From Gallionella sp. (lineage in GTDB: Bacteria > Pseudomonadota > Gammaproteobacteria > Burkholderiales > Gallionellaceae): a DNA stretch of 64,000 bases. The translations under genes were made by a program, and so were the position numbers. Below, in pieces: positions 22,736-31,752 of this stretch (positions within the stretch are counted from its first letter, which is position 1; the number at the start of each line of letters is the position of its first letter). The notes beneath the pieces are model-generated. The model did not search any database, was not told the DNA's origin, and saw nothing but the letters and a program-made list of their open reading frames with translations. Where the stretch lies: assembly GCA_028687575.1 (NCBI GenBank), contig JAQTZW010000007.1:62001-126000 (forward strand), given 5' to 3'.

Positions 22736-24046
22736 ATGAAGAAATTTAAGCAGTGCAGTCTTGTCAGCATCCTGCTGCTTGCCATGAACGGACACGCTCT
22801 GGCCAATGAGCTGGAAGATGCCAAGCAACTGATGCAGGCGGGCAAACCGGCTCAGGCTTACCAACAATTGTCGCTAAATGTGGGTCTGCATCAACAGGAT
22901 GCAGACTACCTGTACACCGCTGCTGTGGCAGCACTGGACTCCGGCAATGCTAGCGCCGCAGTGCCACTATTCGAGCAGGTTATCAAACTCGACCCGGACA
23001 ATGCGGGCGCGCATCTCGATCTGGGACGCGCCTATTCCCAGCTTGGCAAACGCGATGCTGCCCGCCGCGAACTTCAGGTTGCTCAGAGTCAGAATCCGCC
23101 CACTAGCGCAGGTTTGGTGATAGATCGCTATCTGTCAGCGCTGGATGAGCAGGAAAAGAATCTTTCCGGTCAATACCACGCATTTCTTGAGGGCGGGCTG
23201 GGTTACGACGACAACGTCAACAATGCCACCGCCAGTTCGCAGATCGCCGTGCCGCTGTTCGGCAATGCACTGATGACACTCAATCCGACCAGCGTCAAGA
23301 CGCGCTCTGGCTATGCCACGGTCTCGGGGGCGGTCAATGGTGTCAAGCCACTCGATGAAAATACCGCGCTATACGGTGCGGCAACCTTAGGCTTGCGCAG
23401 CAATTTCAGCAACAGCACCTTTGATGGCATAGCGCCCGACGTGCGCGGCGGCGTGATGTACGGCAAGGACAATCATTTCGTGCGCGGCGGCCTATTTGCC
23501 AACCAGTATTACCTGAAAGGCCAGCATAACCGTGACGTGGTCGGATTGAATGGCGACTGGTATTACGTCATGGACGATCATAATCGTATCGGGGTGTTCG
23601 GCCAGTACGGCGAATACCGTTTTGCTTCGGCCATTGCCAACGAGAACTTCAACCAGTCCTTGCTGGGCGGCAGCTGGTCGCACACTTTCGCGCCTGGCAG
23701 TCAGCTCTCCGTGGCGCTGTATGGCGGTAGCGAACGTGCGCCCAACCGTCTCGATGGTAACAAGGATATTTGGGCAGCTCGTCTTTCCGGCGAACACAAG
23801 CTCAATGAACAGCTATCGCTGACAGGTGGTGTTGGCTATCAGGATGGTCGCTACAAGAAAAGGAATGTGCTGTTTCTGGTGAATCGCGCCGACCAGCAAT
23901 TCGATCTTAACGCCGGTGTGAACTACCGGCTCGATCAGGACTGGACGATACGTGGCCAATACAGCTACTTGAGCAACCGTTCCAACATCGCATTGAATAA
24001 TACCAGCCGCAACGACCTGTCGGTCGTGGTGCGCCGCGAGTTTTAG
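22736..24046 (+). CDS. TPR plus C-terminal outer-membrane beta-barrel protein, Slam/DUF560-like
   Basis: Signal peptide; TPR-like FEQVIKLDPDNAGAHLDLGRAYSQLGKRDAARREL; barrel start FLEGGLGYDDNVNNAT; C-terminus VVVRREF. Upstream 65 codons of the ORF judged non-coding; start at MKKFKQCSL preceded by GGGGGAG. Confidence 0.78.
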   Translation: MKKFKQCSLVSILLLAMNGHALANELEDAKQLMQAGKPAQAYQQLSLNVGLHQQDADYLYTAAVAALDSGNASAAVPLFEQVIKLDPDNAGAHLDLGRAYSQLGKRDAARRELQVAQSQNPPTSAGLVIDRYLSALDEQEKNLSGQYHAFLEGGLGYDDNVNNATASSQIAVPLFGNALMTLNPTSVKTRSGYATVSGAVNGVKPLDENTALYGAATLGLRSNFSNSTFDGIAPDVRGGVMYGKDNHFVRGGLFANQYYLKGQHNRDVVGLNGDWYYVMDDHNRIGVFGQYGEYRFASAIANENFNQSLLGGSWSHTFAPGSQLSVALYGGSERAPNRLDGNKDIWAARLSGEHKLNEQLSLTGGVGYQDGRYKKRNVLFLVNRADQQFDLNAGVNYRLDQDWTIRGQYSYLSNRSNIALNNTSRNDLSVVVRREF

Positions 24047-24086
24047 CGCGCAACGCATGAACCATACAAATTTTCGGGAGATCAAC

Positions 24087-25124
24087 ATGAACACTTTGCC
24101 AAATTTCAAACTGCTGTCCGCAGCCATGCTGCTGGCAGTCTGGACCGCCGATGCCCAGGCTGTCGCCAACTGGGGGGCTTGGGGAGGCAACAGCAACCTG
24201 CGTCCCCCCCAGTTTCAGCAGGCGTTGCAAAATCTGGCTGCGCAGACCAACAACCAGTTGTTGAATGCCGCGCTGGGCGGGCAGAACGGCACGCCGCCTG
24301 CGGGTAACGGAACGGGCCTGCCGGCCACCAATGTCCAGCTCGGTAATGGCGGCACACTGCTGAGCGCGACCAGCGGGCAGATGCTCAATCCGGCCACCGG
24401 CTTGCCGACCGGCCCGATAGGAGGTGGCGCGGGCGGTGGAGGTGGTGCCGGCGGCGGTGCGCTGCCCGCCACCATCACTTTGCCCAATGACATGATCTGG
24501 CCCGCATTCGCCGGTGCTTCGGCGGCAGAGATTGCTGCCGGGCAACTCACCATGATCTGTCCCGACCCGTTCTTCTGTTCGGTCAAAAATCCCGCCGCGA
24601 CATTCGTCAACAACGGCAGTGATGCCGCCACACAACAGGCGTGGGGTATCTGGAAGGGGGCGCCCAACGCGACGTTTGCCATGTATCTGAAACAGACGCC
24701 GGGGCAGCCCATCATCAATTTCCAGGCGAACAACATTGATTCGGTTTATTCCTATGCGGTGGCACCGGTTTTCAGCGGGGCGTTGCCGGCAACCGGGACG
24801 TTCAATTACCTCTATCTGGGGGGGGTGATTACCGATGTGGCGGCTGGCACTTCCGGGACGGTTAACAGCGCGACTCTGACCGCCAATTTCACGGCGGGCA
24901 CGGTGCAAAATTCGCTCAATGCCACGATAGGCGGCACGACCTATGTCGTGAATACGCCTGCGTCCAATATTATGGCTAACGGCTCGATGGGGGTTGGTGT
25001 CACCTGCACACCTGCCTGTACCGCCACCTCCTTTACCGGCTTCAACGGGGCCGGTGGAGCGGGAGCGATTGTAACGACCAATATCAATCCGGCGATCATG
25101 GCTCAGACGGTGTTCAAACGCTGA
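24087..25124 (+). CDS. Secreted protein with Gly-rich linker and C-terminal beta domain; candidate Slam-type cargo
   Basis: Signal peptide MNTLPNFKLLSAAMLLAVWTADAQAVA without lipobox Cys; GGGAGGGGGAGGG linker; C-terminal TVNSATLTANFTAGTVQNSLNATIGGTTY; immediately downstream of TPR-barrel gene. Confidence 0.65.
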   Translation: MNTLPNFKLLSAAMLLAVWTADAQAVANWGAWGGNSNLRPPQFQQALQNLAAQTNNQLLNAALGGQNGTPPAGNGTGLPATNVQLGNGGTLLSATSGQMLNPATGLPTGPIGGGAGGGGGAGGGALPATITLPNDMIWPAFAGASAAEIAAGQLTMICPDPFFCSVKNPAATFVNNGSDAATQQAWGIWKGAPNATFAMYLKQTPGQPIINFQANNIDSVYSYAVAPVFSGALPATGTFNYLYLGGVITDVAAGTSGTVNSATLTANFTAGTVQNSLNATIGGTTYVVNTPASNIMANGSMGVGVTCTPACTATSFTGFNGAGGAGAIVTTNINPAIMAQTVFKR

Positions 25125-25225
25125 TTGAACGGGGTGATGGCAAAGCCTGAAAGCTTATCCCTGATAAACTCGGGGGAGCTTTCGTCTGAATAATACCCCC
25201 TCAATTTTCGATAAAGGAACTACAG

Positions 25226-26476
25226 ATGCGTATTTTTGCGATTTTCGCGGTATTTGCCGTGTTTTCCTCGCCGGTCTGGGCGATAGACGACAATCCGTAT
25301 TTCGATGCGAAAGCCACGACCGAGCAGCAGATCAAAAGCTATGTGGATGCCGCCGGCACCGACAAACTGAAAGGTGTGAAACGCGTGCTGGTGCCGCAGT
25401 TCCGGGTGGAGTTCCAGTTGCGCACCGAGGTGAGCAAAAATGTCAGCGAGCGCAATGCGGCTACCGGCTTCACGGCGCAGCGCAACGTGTCGGTTTATCT
25501 GGTGCTCAAGGGCATGGATGATGCGGCATTGCAGAAGATCACCGATCTGGCCTACCAGAATTTCCTAAAGGAAATGTCAGCACTGGGCATTGAGGTGATC
25601 GGCCCGGACAAACTTGCCGCCGAACCCGAGTTCGCCGCTGTGGAGAAATTGGGCAAGGCATCGCCTGCGGTGCTGGAAACCCGCGATGGCATTTCGCATT
25701 TCTTCGCGCCCAATGGCGGCAAGGTCTATACCTTGTTGCGCCGCAGCGATCAGGATCGTCAGGGCTTGGGCAGCGGACTTGCCAGCGGTTTTGAAGATAT
25801 GGCGAGGGAATTGCCGAAGGCAGAACTGGCGCTGTTGAAAAAATATGGCGCGCCCTGCATGAAAGTGTTGCTGACCATCGCGCCCGGGCAGGCGGAAGTC
25901 TCCGGCTGGAATGGCATCGGTATTCTGGGCGATGCCGTGACACTGGTGAACGGGACGGCTCAAGTACTGCCGGCACTGACCATGCTGGAGGAGTCACGCA
26001 TCGTGTTTCGCAGCGCCAATCATTCCGAAAGTGACTCCAAAATGTTCGGCGGCAAGACTTTCTTTGGTGCCAAGGTGCGCGACTTTACCCAAGAGGGCGA
26101 TACCGCGATTTACCTGAAGAAGCCTTTGCTGATCGCCGACCAGGTTTCCACCAAAAAGATGGAAGAGACTACCGGGGCAGCGGCACAGGTGATGAATGCC
26201 GCGACCACCGTCAACAAGGTCGAGAAAGTCGGCGGGCTGATGGGTGCGTTTGGCGGGTTTGTGCCATTTGGCGGGATGCTGGCGCCCGCCGCCCAGGTCG
26301 CTCAGGTCGCCGAAGTGACCGGCAACCACGATCACCACGAATACACGGTAGAAGCCGATCCTGGGTTGTATCAGGCAGCGGCTACCCATGAGATTTCAAC
26401 TGCCATGCATTTGTTGCTCGCCAAGGTTGCCGAGTCGGCTGGGGTGACAGCAGCAGTCTCGCCACCCGTGCCGTAA
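25226..26476 (+). CDS. Uncharacterised exported protein
   Basis: Signal peptide MRIFAIFAVFAVFSSPVWA; strong ORF with SD aaaggaac; no family recognised. Confidence 0.75.
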   Translation: MRIFAIFAVFAVFSSPVWAIDDNPYFDAKATTEQQIKSYVDAAGTDKLKGVKRVLVPQFRVEFQLRTEVSKNVSERNAATGFTAQRNVSVYLVLKGMDDAALQKITDLAYQNFLKEMSALGIEVIGPDKLAAEPEFAAVEKLGKASPAVLETRDGISHFFAPNGGKVYTLLRRSDQDRQGLGSGLASGFEDMARELPKAELALLKKYGAPCMKVLLTIAPGQAEVSGWNGIGILGDAVTLVNGTAQVLPALTMLEESRIVFRSANHSESDSKMFGGKTFFGAKVRDFTQEGDTAIYLKKPLLIADQVSTKKMEETTGAAAQVMNAATTVNKVEKVGGLMGAFGGFVPFGGMLAPAAQVAQVAEVTGNHDHHEYTVEADPGLYQAAATHEISTAMHLLLAKVAESAGVTAAVSPPVP

Positions 26477-26597
26477 CAACAAGCGGGCTGCAATCCGCCG
26501 CCCTTGCCAGAGCTTGTACGCCCGCCTTGTGCGGGCGGTTTCATTTTGGGTGGGCGCATAAGCTAGAATGGCAACAGTTCGTTACAGGTATAAACCC

Positions 26598-27869
26598 ATG
26601 GTTCCTCACCTCACCACTGCACTTAACGGCCCGCTGCTCGATCTGGAGCGGCGTTTTCTGGCTGCCATGCCGACAATAGAACACTGGTTCCGCAGCCAGT
26701 GGCAGGAGCATGCCGTGCCTTTCTATGCCTCGGTGGACTTGCGCAATTGCGGCTTCAAGCTGGCACCGGTGGACACCAACCTGTTTCCGGGCGGTTTCAA
26801 CAACCTCAATCCCGATTTCCTGCCGCTGTGCGTGCAGGCGATGCAAAGTGCGGTGGAGAAGATCTGTCCAGATGCGCGCGGGGTGTTGCTGATACCTGAG
26901 AATCACACGCGCAATCTGTTTTACCTGCAAAACGTCATGCAGATCGTCACCACCCTCAAGCAGGCCGGGATGCGGGTACGGGTGGGCAGCCTGCTGGCGG
27001 AGATCACCGGGCCTACCGATATCGCGTTGCCCAACGGTGGCACGCTGACGCTGGAGCCGCTGGTGCGGCGCGGCAACCGTCTCGGGCTGGCCGATTTCGA
27101 CCCCTGTGTGGTGCTGCTCAACAACGACCTGTCGGCGGGTGTGCCCGACATCCTCAAGAATCTGGAGCAGTCAGTGCTGCCACCGCTAGCCGCCGGCTGG
27201 GGGACGCGCCGCAAATCGCAGCATTTCGCCGCCTACGACCGAGTGGCGAACGAGTTCGCCGAGCTGATCGGCATAGACCCGTGGCTCATCAATCCGTATT
27301 TCGCCAGCTGCGGCAAGATGAATTTCATCGAGCGCGTCGGCGAGGAGTGTCTCGCCCACCAGGTGGATACCATCTTGGGCAAGATGCGCCTGAAATATGC
27401 CGAGTACGGCGTCAAGGACGAGCCTTTCGTGATCGTCAAGGCGGACGCGGGGACCTACGGCATGGGCATCATGACGGTCAAGGATGCCAGCGAGGTCGCC
27501 GGCCTGAACCGCCGCCAGCGCAACAAGATGGCGGTGGTCAAGGAGGGTCTGGAAGTCTCCGACGTGCTGGTGCAGGAGGGCGTGTACACCTTCGAGAACA
27601 TCAATCAGGCGGTCGCCGAGCCGGTGGTCTACATGGTGGATCACTTTGTGGTGGGCGGCTTCTACCGCGTGCATACCGGGCGTGGCGTGGACGAGAACCT
27701 CAACGCACCCGGTATGCACTTCGTGCCGCTGGCCTTCGAGTCCTGTTGCACCCTGCCCAACCCCGATTGCGCGCCGGACGACACGCCCAACCGCTTCTAC
27801 GCCTACGGCGTGGTGGCGCGGCTGGCACTGCTGGCGGCCTCGCTGGAACTTGAGGCGATGGCAGCGTGA
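26598..27869 (+). CDS. gshA: Glutamate-cysteine ligase (proteobacterial type)
   Basis: VPFYASVDLRNCGFKLAPVDTNLFPGGFNNLN, VIVKADAGTYGMGIMTVKDA; start taken at MVPHLTTAL. Confidence 0.88.
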   Translation: MVPHLTTALNGPLLDLERRFLAAMPTIEHWFRSQWQEHAVPFYASVDLRNCGFKLAPVDTNLFPGGFNNLNPDFLPLCVQAMQSAVEKICPDARGVLLIPENHTRNLFYLQNVMQIVTTLKQAGMRVRVGSLLAEITGPTDIALPNGGTLTLEPLVRRGNRLGLADFDPCVVLLNNDLSAGVPDILKNLEQSVLPPLAAGWGTRRKSQHFAAYDRVANEFAELIGIDPWLINPYFASCGKMNFIERVGEECLAHQVDTILGKMRLKYAEYGVKDEPFVIVKADAGTYGMGIMTVKDASEVAGLNRRQRNKMAVVKEGLEVSDVLVQEGVYTFENINQAVAEPVVYMVDHFVVGGFYRVHTGRGVDENLNAPGMHFVPLAFESCCTLPNPDCAPDDTPNRFYAYGVVARLALLAASLELEAMAA

Positions 27870-28963
27870 GGCATCTGCTCGCCCTGTGCGTGGCGCTGCT
27901 GCTGGCCGGCTGCGCGGGGAAGGAGCCGCTCTATCAGGAACAGGGTTATGTATTCGGCACGCTGGTGGAAGTCTCCGTCTACGGTGAGGATGATGCCCGC
28001 GCAAGGGCGGCGGTGGCGGAGGTGTTGCACGAATTCCAGCGGCTGCACGAGATGCTGCATGCCTGGAAGCCTTCCGAACTGAGCCGCTTGAATGCGGCTT
28101 TCGCGCAAGGCCAAAGCCTGGCGGTGTCGCCGGAACTTGCCGCGATGATGGCAGATGCGGCACAACTCTCCGCCCGTTCGCAGGGGCTGTTCAATCCGTC
28201 CATCGGCGGGCTGGTGCAACTGTGGGGATTCCACGCCGACGAATTCAAGCCGGTAGAACCCGCGCAGCAGCAGATCGCACAGTGGCTGGCCGCCAACCCG
28301 CAGATGAGCGACTTGGTATTTTCAACCCCCAATCCACCCCAACCATCCCTTGTCAGGGGAGCCGCTTTCTCCTCCCCTGACAAGGTGAGGCCGGGAGGGG
28401 TTGCGGTATTCAGCCGCAACCGCGCTGTGCAACTCGATCTGGGTGGCTACGCCAAGGGCTACGCGCTGGACCGGGCCGCCGCCCTGCTGCATCGGCAGGG
28501 CATCCGCAATGCGCTGGTCAACATCGGCGGCAACATCATCGCGCTGGGCCGACACGGCGACCGTGCTTGGCGAGTCGGCATCCAGCATCCGCGCAATTCC
28601 GGCGCGCTGGCCACGCTGGAACTGCGTGACGGCGAGGCGATCGGCACCTCCGGCGATTACCAGCGCTATTTCATGCTGCAAGGCAAACGTTATTGCCACC
28701 TGATAGACCCGCGCACTGGCTATCCGGTGCAGGGCGTGCAGGCGGTGACGGTGCTGACGCACGGCGCACAGGCCGGGGTGCGGTCGGACGTGGTTTCCAA
28801 GCCGCTGTTCATCGCGGGCGTACAAGGCTGGCGCGCCGAGGCTGACCGGATGGGGGTGGCGGAGGCGATGCTGGTGGACGGCGCTGGGCGCATTCACCTC
28901 ACCGGCAGCTTGCAGAACAGGCTAGAATTCACCGACAAGAAAATCATCAAACAGGTGGAATAG
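27866..28963 (+). CDS. apbE: FAD:protein FMN transferase (ApbE), with internal repeat-derived insertion
   Basis: Lipobox LLLAGCAG; YVFGTLVEVSVYG; VQLDLGGYAKGYALDRAA; HLIDPRTGYPVQGVQAVTV. Confidence 0.93.
   Translation: MRHLLALCVALLLAGCAGKEPLYQEQGYVFGTLVEVSVYGEDDARARAAVAEVLHEFQRLHEMLHAWKPSELSRLNAAFAQGQSLAVSPELAAMMADAAQLSARSQGLFNPSIGGLVQLWGFHADEFKPVEPAQQQIAQWLAANPQMSDLVFSTPNPPQPSLVRGAAFSSPDKVRPGGVAVFSRNRAVQLDLGGYAKGYALDRAAALLHRQGIRNALVNIGGNIIALGRHGDRAWRVGIQHPRNSGALATLELRDGEAIGTSGDYQRYFMLQGKRYCHLIDPRTGYPVQGVQAVTVLTHGAQAGVRSDVVSKPLFIAGVQGWRAEADRMGVAEAMLVDGAGRIHLTGSLQNRLEFTDKKIIKQVE
28322..28402. repeat. Palindromic repeat inserted in frame within apbE
   Basis: Perfect 12-bp inverted repeat cttgtcagggga(28349-28360)/tcccctgacaag(28373-28384), flanked by imperfect outer arms caaccatccc/gggaggggttg. 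Confidence 0.8.
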
Positions 28964-29068
28964 CTGCGACACAATAATCAACCGCGCAGCATTTCGGTTG
29001 CTCCCTCGTACATCCGTGAGGGAGGCTATGCAGGGACGGGCAGCCTTTATGCCCAGGGGGAGGTTGAA

Positions 29069-29455
29069 GTGGTTGGAATCCTGTTGGTCGCCCACAATGA
29101 TCTGGGCGAAAGTCTGGCCGATTGCGCCAGACATGTGTTGGGCGAAAGGCCGAAGAATCTCCGGGTGCTGTCGGTACACGCGGCAGACGACCCGCAGCAC
29201 AAGTTGACCGAGGGTGAGGAGCTCATCAAGGAGTTGGACAGCGGCAGCGGCGTGCTGATCCTGGCCGACGTGTTCGGTGCGACACCGAGCAACATTGGGC
29301 GGCAACTTTGTCATGCGGAGCGTGTGGAAGGCGTGGCCGGTGTGAATTTGCCGATGTTGCTGCGCGTGATTTTTTCGTCGAGCAAGAATTTGAAGGAACT
29401 GGCCGATCTGGCGGTCGAAGGTGGCCGGGATTGCATCATTCACATGGGACACTAA
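29069..29455 (+). CDS. PTS EIIA component, mannose-type
   Basis: GILLVAHNDLGESLADCA, GVLILADVFGATPSNIGRQL; followed by HPr and EI. Confidence 0.9.
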   Translation: MVGILLVAHNDLGESLADCARHVLGERPKNLRVLSVHAADDPQHKLTEGEELIKELDSGSGVLILADVFGATPSNIGRQLCHAERVEGVAGVNLPMLLRVIFSSSKNLKELADLAVEGGRDCIIHMGH

Positions 29456-29722
29456 ATGCAACAAGACGTGCTTATCATCAATAAACTCGGCCTGCACGCA
29501 CGGGCTTCGGCCAAGCTGACCCAGCTCGCCTCGAAATTCAAATGCGAGGTTATGTTGTCGCGCAACAACCGCCGGGTGAATGCCAAGAGCATCATGGGCG
29601 TGATGATGCTGGCGGCGGCCAAGGGCACGACCATCAGCATCGAGACTATCGGCGACGATGAGGCCGAGGCGATGCAGGCGTTGCTGGACTTGATCAACGA
29701 TTATTTCGGCGAAGGCGAATGA
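29456..29722 (+). CDS. ptsH: Phosphocarrier protein HPr
   Basis: NKLGLHARASAKLTQLA, VNAKSIMGVMMLAAAKGTTI. Confidence 0.96.
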   Translation: MQQDVLIINKLGLHARASAKLTQLASKFKCEVMLSRNNRRVNAKSIMGVMMLAAAKGTTISIETIGDDEAEAMQALLDLINDYFGEGE

Positions 29723-29775
29723 ACGATGCTGCCGCCGCAACGAACCATGAGTCTGACGACTTTCGGGAGTAAGCC

Positions 29776-31500
29776 ATGAGTTTCACGCTACACGGTATCG
29801 CCGTTTCCAGCGGGATAGCGATCGGCTACGCGCACCTTATTTCTCACACCTCGCTGGAGGTTGCCCATTACGTCCTGCCCAAACAGTTCCTGGCCGAGGA
29901 GATCGAGCGTTTCGACCATGCCCTGATGGCGACCCGGCAGGAATTCGCCAGCCTGCGCAGCAATCGCCCCAGCTATGCCGCCGCCGAATTCGATGCCTTT
30001 CTCGAATTGCACCAGATGATTCTGGACGACCCGATGCTGAGCATAGGCCCGCGCGAGATGGTGGAGCGCGAACACTGCAACGCAGAGTGGGCGATCAAAG
30101 TGCAGACCGATGCGCTGGTCGCGCAGTTCGACGAATTCGAGGACGCCTACCTGCGTGAGCGTCAGGCTGACGTGAAGCAGGTCGCTGAGCGCCTGCTCAA
30201 ACAGCTTTCCGGTCAGCCCGGTCATCAGCCGACTTCGGCGCGACACGACATCGAGACGATACTGGTCGCCCACGACCTGAGTCCCGCCGACCTGATCCAG
30301 TTCAAGCCACAGCAGTATGCCGCCTTCCTGACCGACGTCGGTAGCGCCACCTCGCATACCGCGATTGTCGCGCGCAGCCTCAACACCCCCTGCGTGGTCG
30401 GTTTGCACCATGCCCGCGAACTGATACGCGAAGATGACCTGCTGATTCTGGACGGCGAACAGGGCGTAATTCTGGTCAACCCCGGCAAGGCCGTGCTGGC
30501 CGAGTACAAGCTGCTGCAAAGCGAATGGGAACTGGATCGCAAAAAGCTCAAGCGGTTGCGCTCCGCCCGCGCCAACACGCTGGACGGCACCGCCATCGAA
30601 TTGCATGCCAATATCGAAAAGCCGGAAGACATCGCCGAGGTGAAGGAGAATGGCGCGACCGGTATCGGTCTGTTCCGCAGCGAATTCCTGTTCCTGGGGC
30701 GTGACGAATTGCCGGGCGAGGAGGAGCAGTTCGAGGCCTATCGCACGGTGGCCGAAGGCATGAAGGATCAGCCCGTCACTATCCGCACCTTCGACCTGGG
30801 TGCGGACAAGCAGATCAAGGGCGCTGAGCGGGTGAGCAACAATCCCGCGCTGGGGCTGCGCGCGATCCGTCTGTGTCTGGCCGAGCCGCAGTTGTTCCGC
30901 ACCCAGTTGCGCGCCCTTTTGCGCGCCACGCACTACGGCAACGTCAAGATATTGATCCCGATGCTGTCCTGCGTGTCCGAGCTCAACCAGACCCTGCAGT
31001 TCATCGCCGCCACCAAGCAGGGGCTGGACGACGAGGGCATTCCCTACGACCGGAACGTCATGATCGGCGGCATGATAGAAATCCCGGCTGCCGCGCTGGC
31101 GCTGAACGTGTTCGCCAGAAAACTCGATTTCCTGTCCATCGGCACCAACGACCTGATTCAGTACACACTGGCGATCGACCGCACCGACGAAGACGTGGCG
31201 CACCTATACGACCCGCTGCACCCTGCCGTGCTGCAACTACTGGCGCATGTGATCGGCACCTGCAACAAGCTCGACGTACCCGTGTCGGTGTGCGGCGAGA
31301 TGGCCGGCGAACTCGCCCACACCCGGTTGTTCCTCGGTATGGGGCTGCGTCAGTTCTCGATGTTCTCGGCGCAGGTGCCGACCATCAAACAGCGCGTGCT
31401 TTCCACCAGCCTGCCCGAGATCACCAGCCTGACGCAGAAAATACTGCGCAGCGACGACCCGATGAAAATCCGCGAACTGCTGGACAAACTGAACGCGTGA
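29776..31500 (+). CDS. ptsI: Phosphoenolpyruvate-protein phosphotransferase (enzyme I)
   Basis: GSATSHTAIVARSLNTPCVVG, GLFRSEFLFLGRDELP, SIGTNDLIQYTLAIDR, VSVCGEMAG. Confidence 0.97.
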   Translation: MSFTLHGIAVSSGIAIGYAHLISHTSLEVAHYVLPKQFLAEEIERFDHALMATRQEFASLRSNRPSYAAAEFDAFLELHQMILDDPMLSIGPREMVEREHCNAEWAIKVQTDALVAQFDEFEDAYLRERQADVKQVAERLLKQLSGQPGHQPTSARHDIETILVAHDLSPADLIQFKPQQYAAFLTDVGSATSHTAIVARSLNTPCVVGLHHARELIREDDLLILDGEQGVILVNPGKAVLAEYKLLQSEWELDRKKLKRLRSARANTLDGTAIELHANIEKPEDIAEVKENGATGIGLFRSEFLFLGRDELPGEEEQFEAYRTVAEGMKDQPVTIRTFDLGADKQIKGAERVSNNPALGLRAIRLCLAEPQLFRTQLRALLRATHYGNVKILIPMLSCVSELNQTLQFIAATKQGLDDEGIPYDRNVMIGGMIEIPAAALALNVFARKLDFLSIGTNDLIQYTLAIDRTDEDVAHLYDPLHPAVLQLLAHVIGTCNKLDVPVSVCGEMAGELAHTRLFLGMGLRQFSMFSAQVPTIKQRVLSTSLPEITSLTQKILRSDDPMKIRELLDKLNA

Positions 31501-31752
31501 TTTAAAACCCAGAATAGAGAATGAGAAGGGGTTGGGGCAGAGAGTGACTTTCTCGATCTGCATGGCAAAGGGATGCACGAGTCGCAGGTTGTATTTGCAG
31601 ACTCAAGGGTCGGGTATAGGCAACACTGTTGCCGTTCGGTTCGTCATGACTGGACAGGGCGTGTACTACCTACCCTTCTCCGGCGATCATGCGGAAATTA
31701 TCAAATGAAAACGCAGGCAAAATTTCCAAGCTGATTGGATTGAAGGGGTGTC

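Noticed and set aside
27281-27853. 190-aa ORF in alternate frame within gshA
   Set aside because: Gly/Arg-rich off-frame translation of gshA.
29788-31203. 471-aa minus-strand ORF antisense to ptsI
   Set aside because: Codon-bias shadow of enzyme I; no domain signature.
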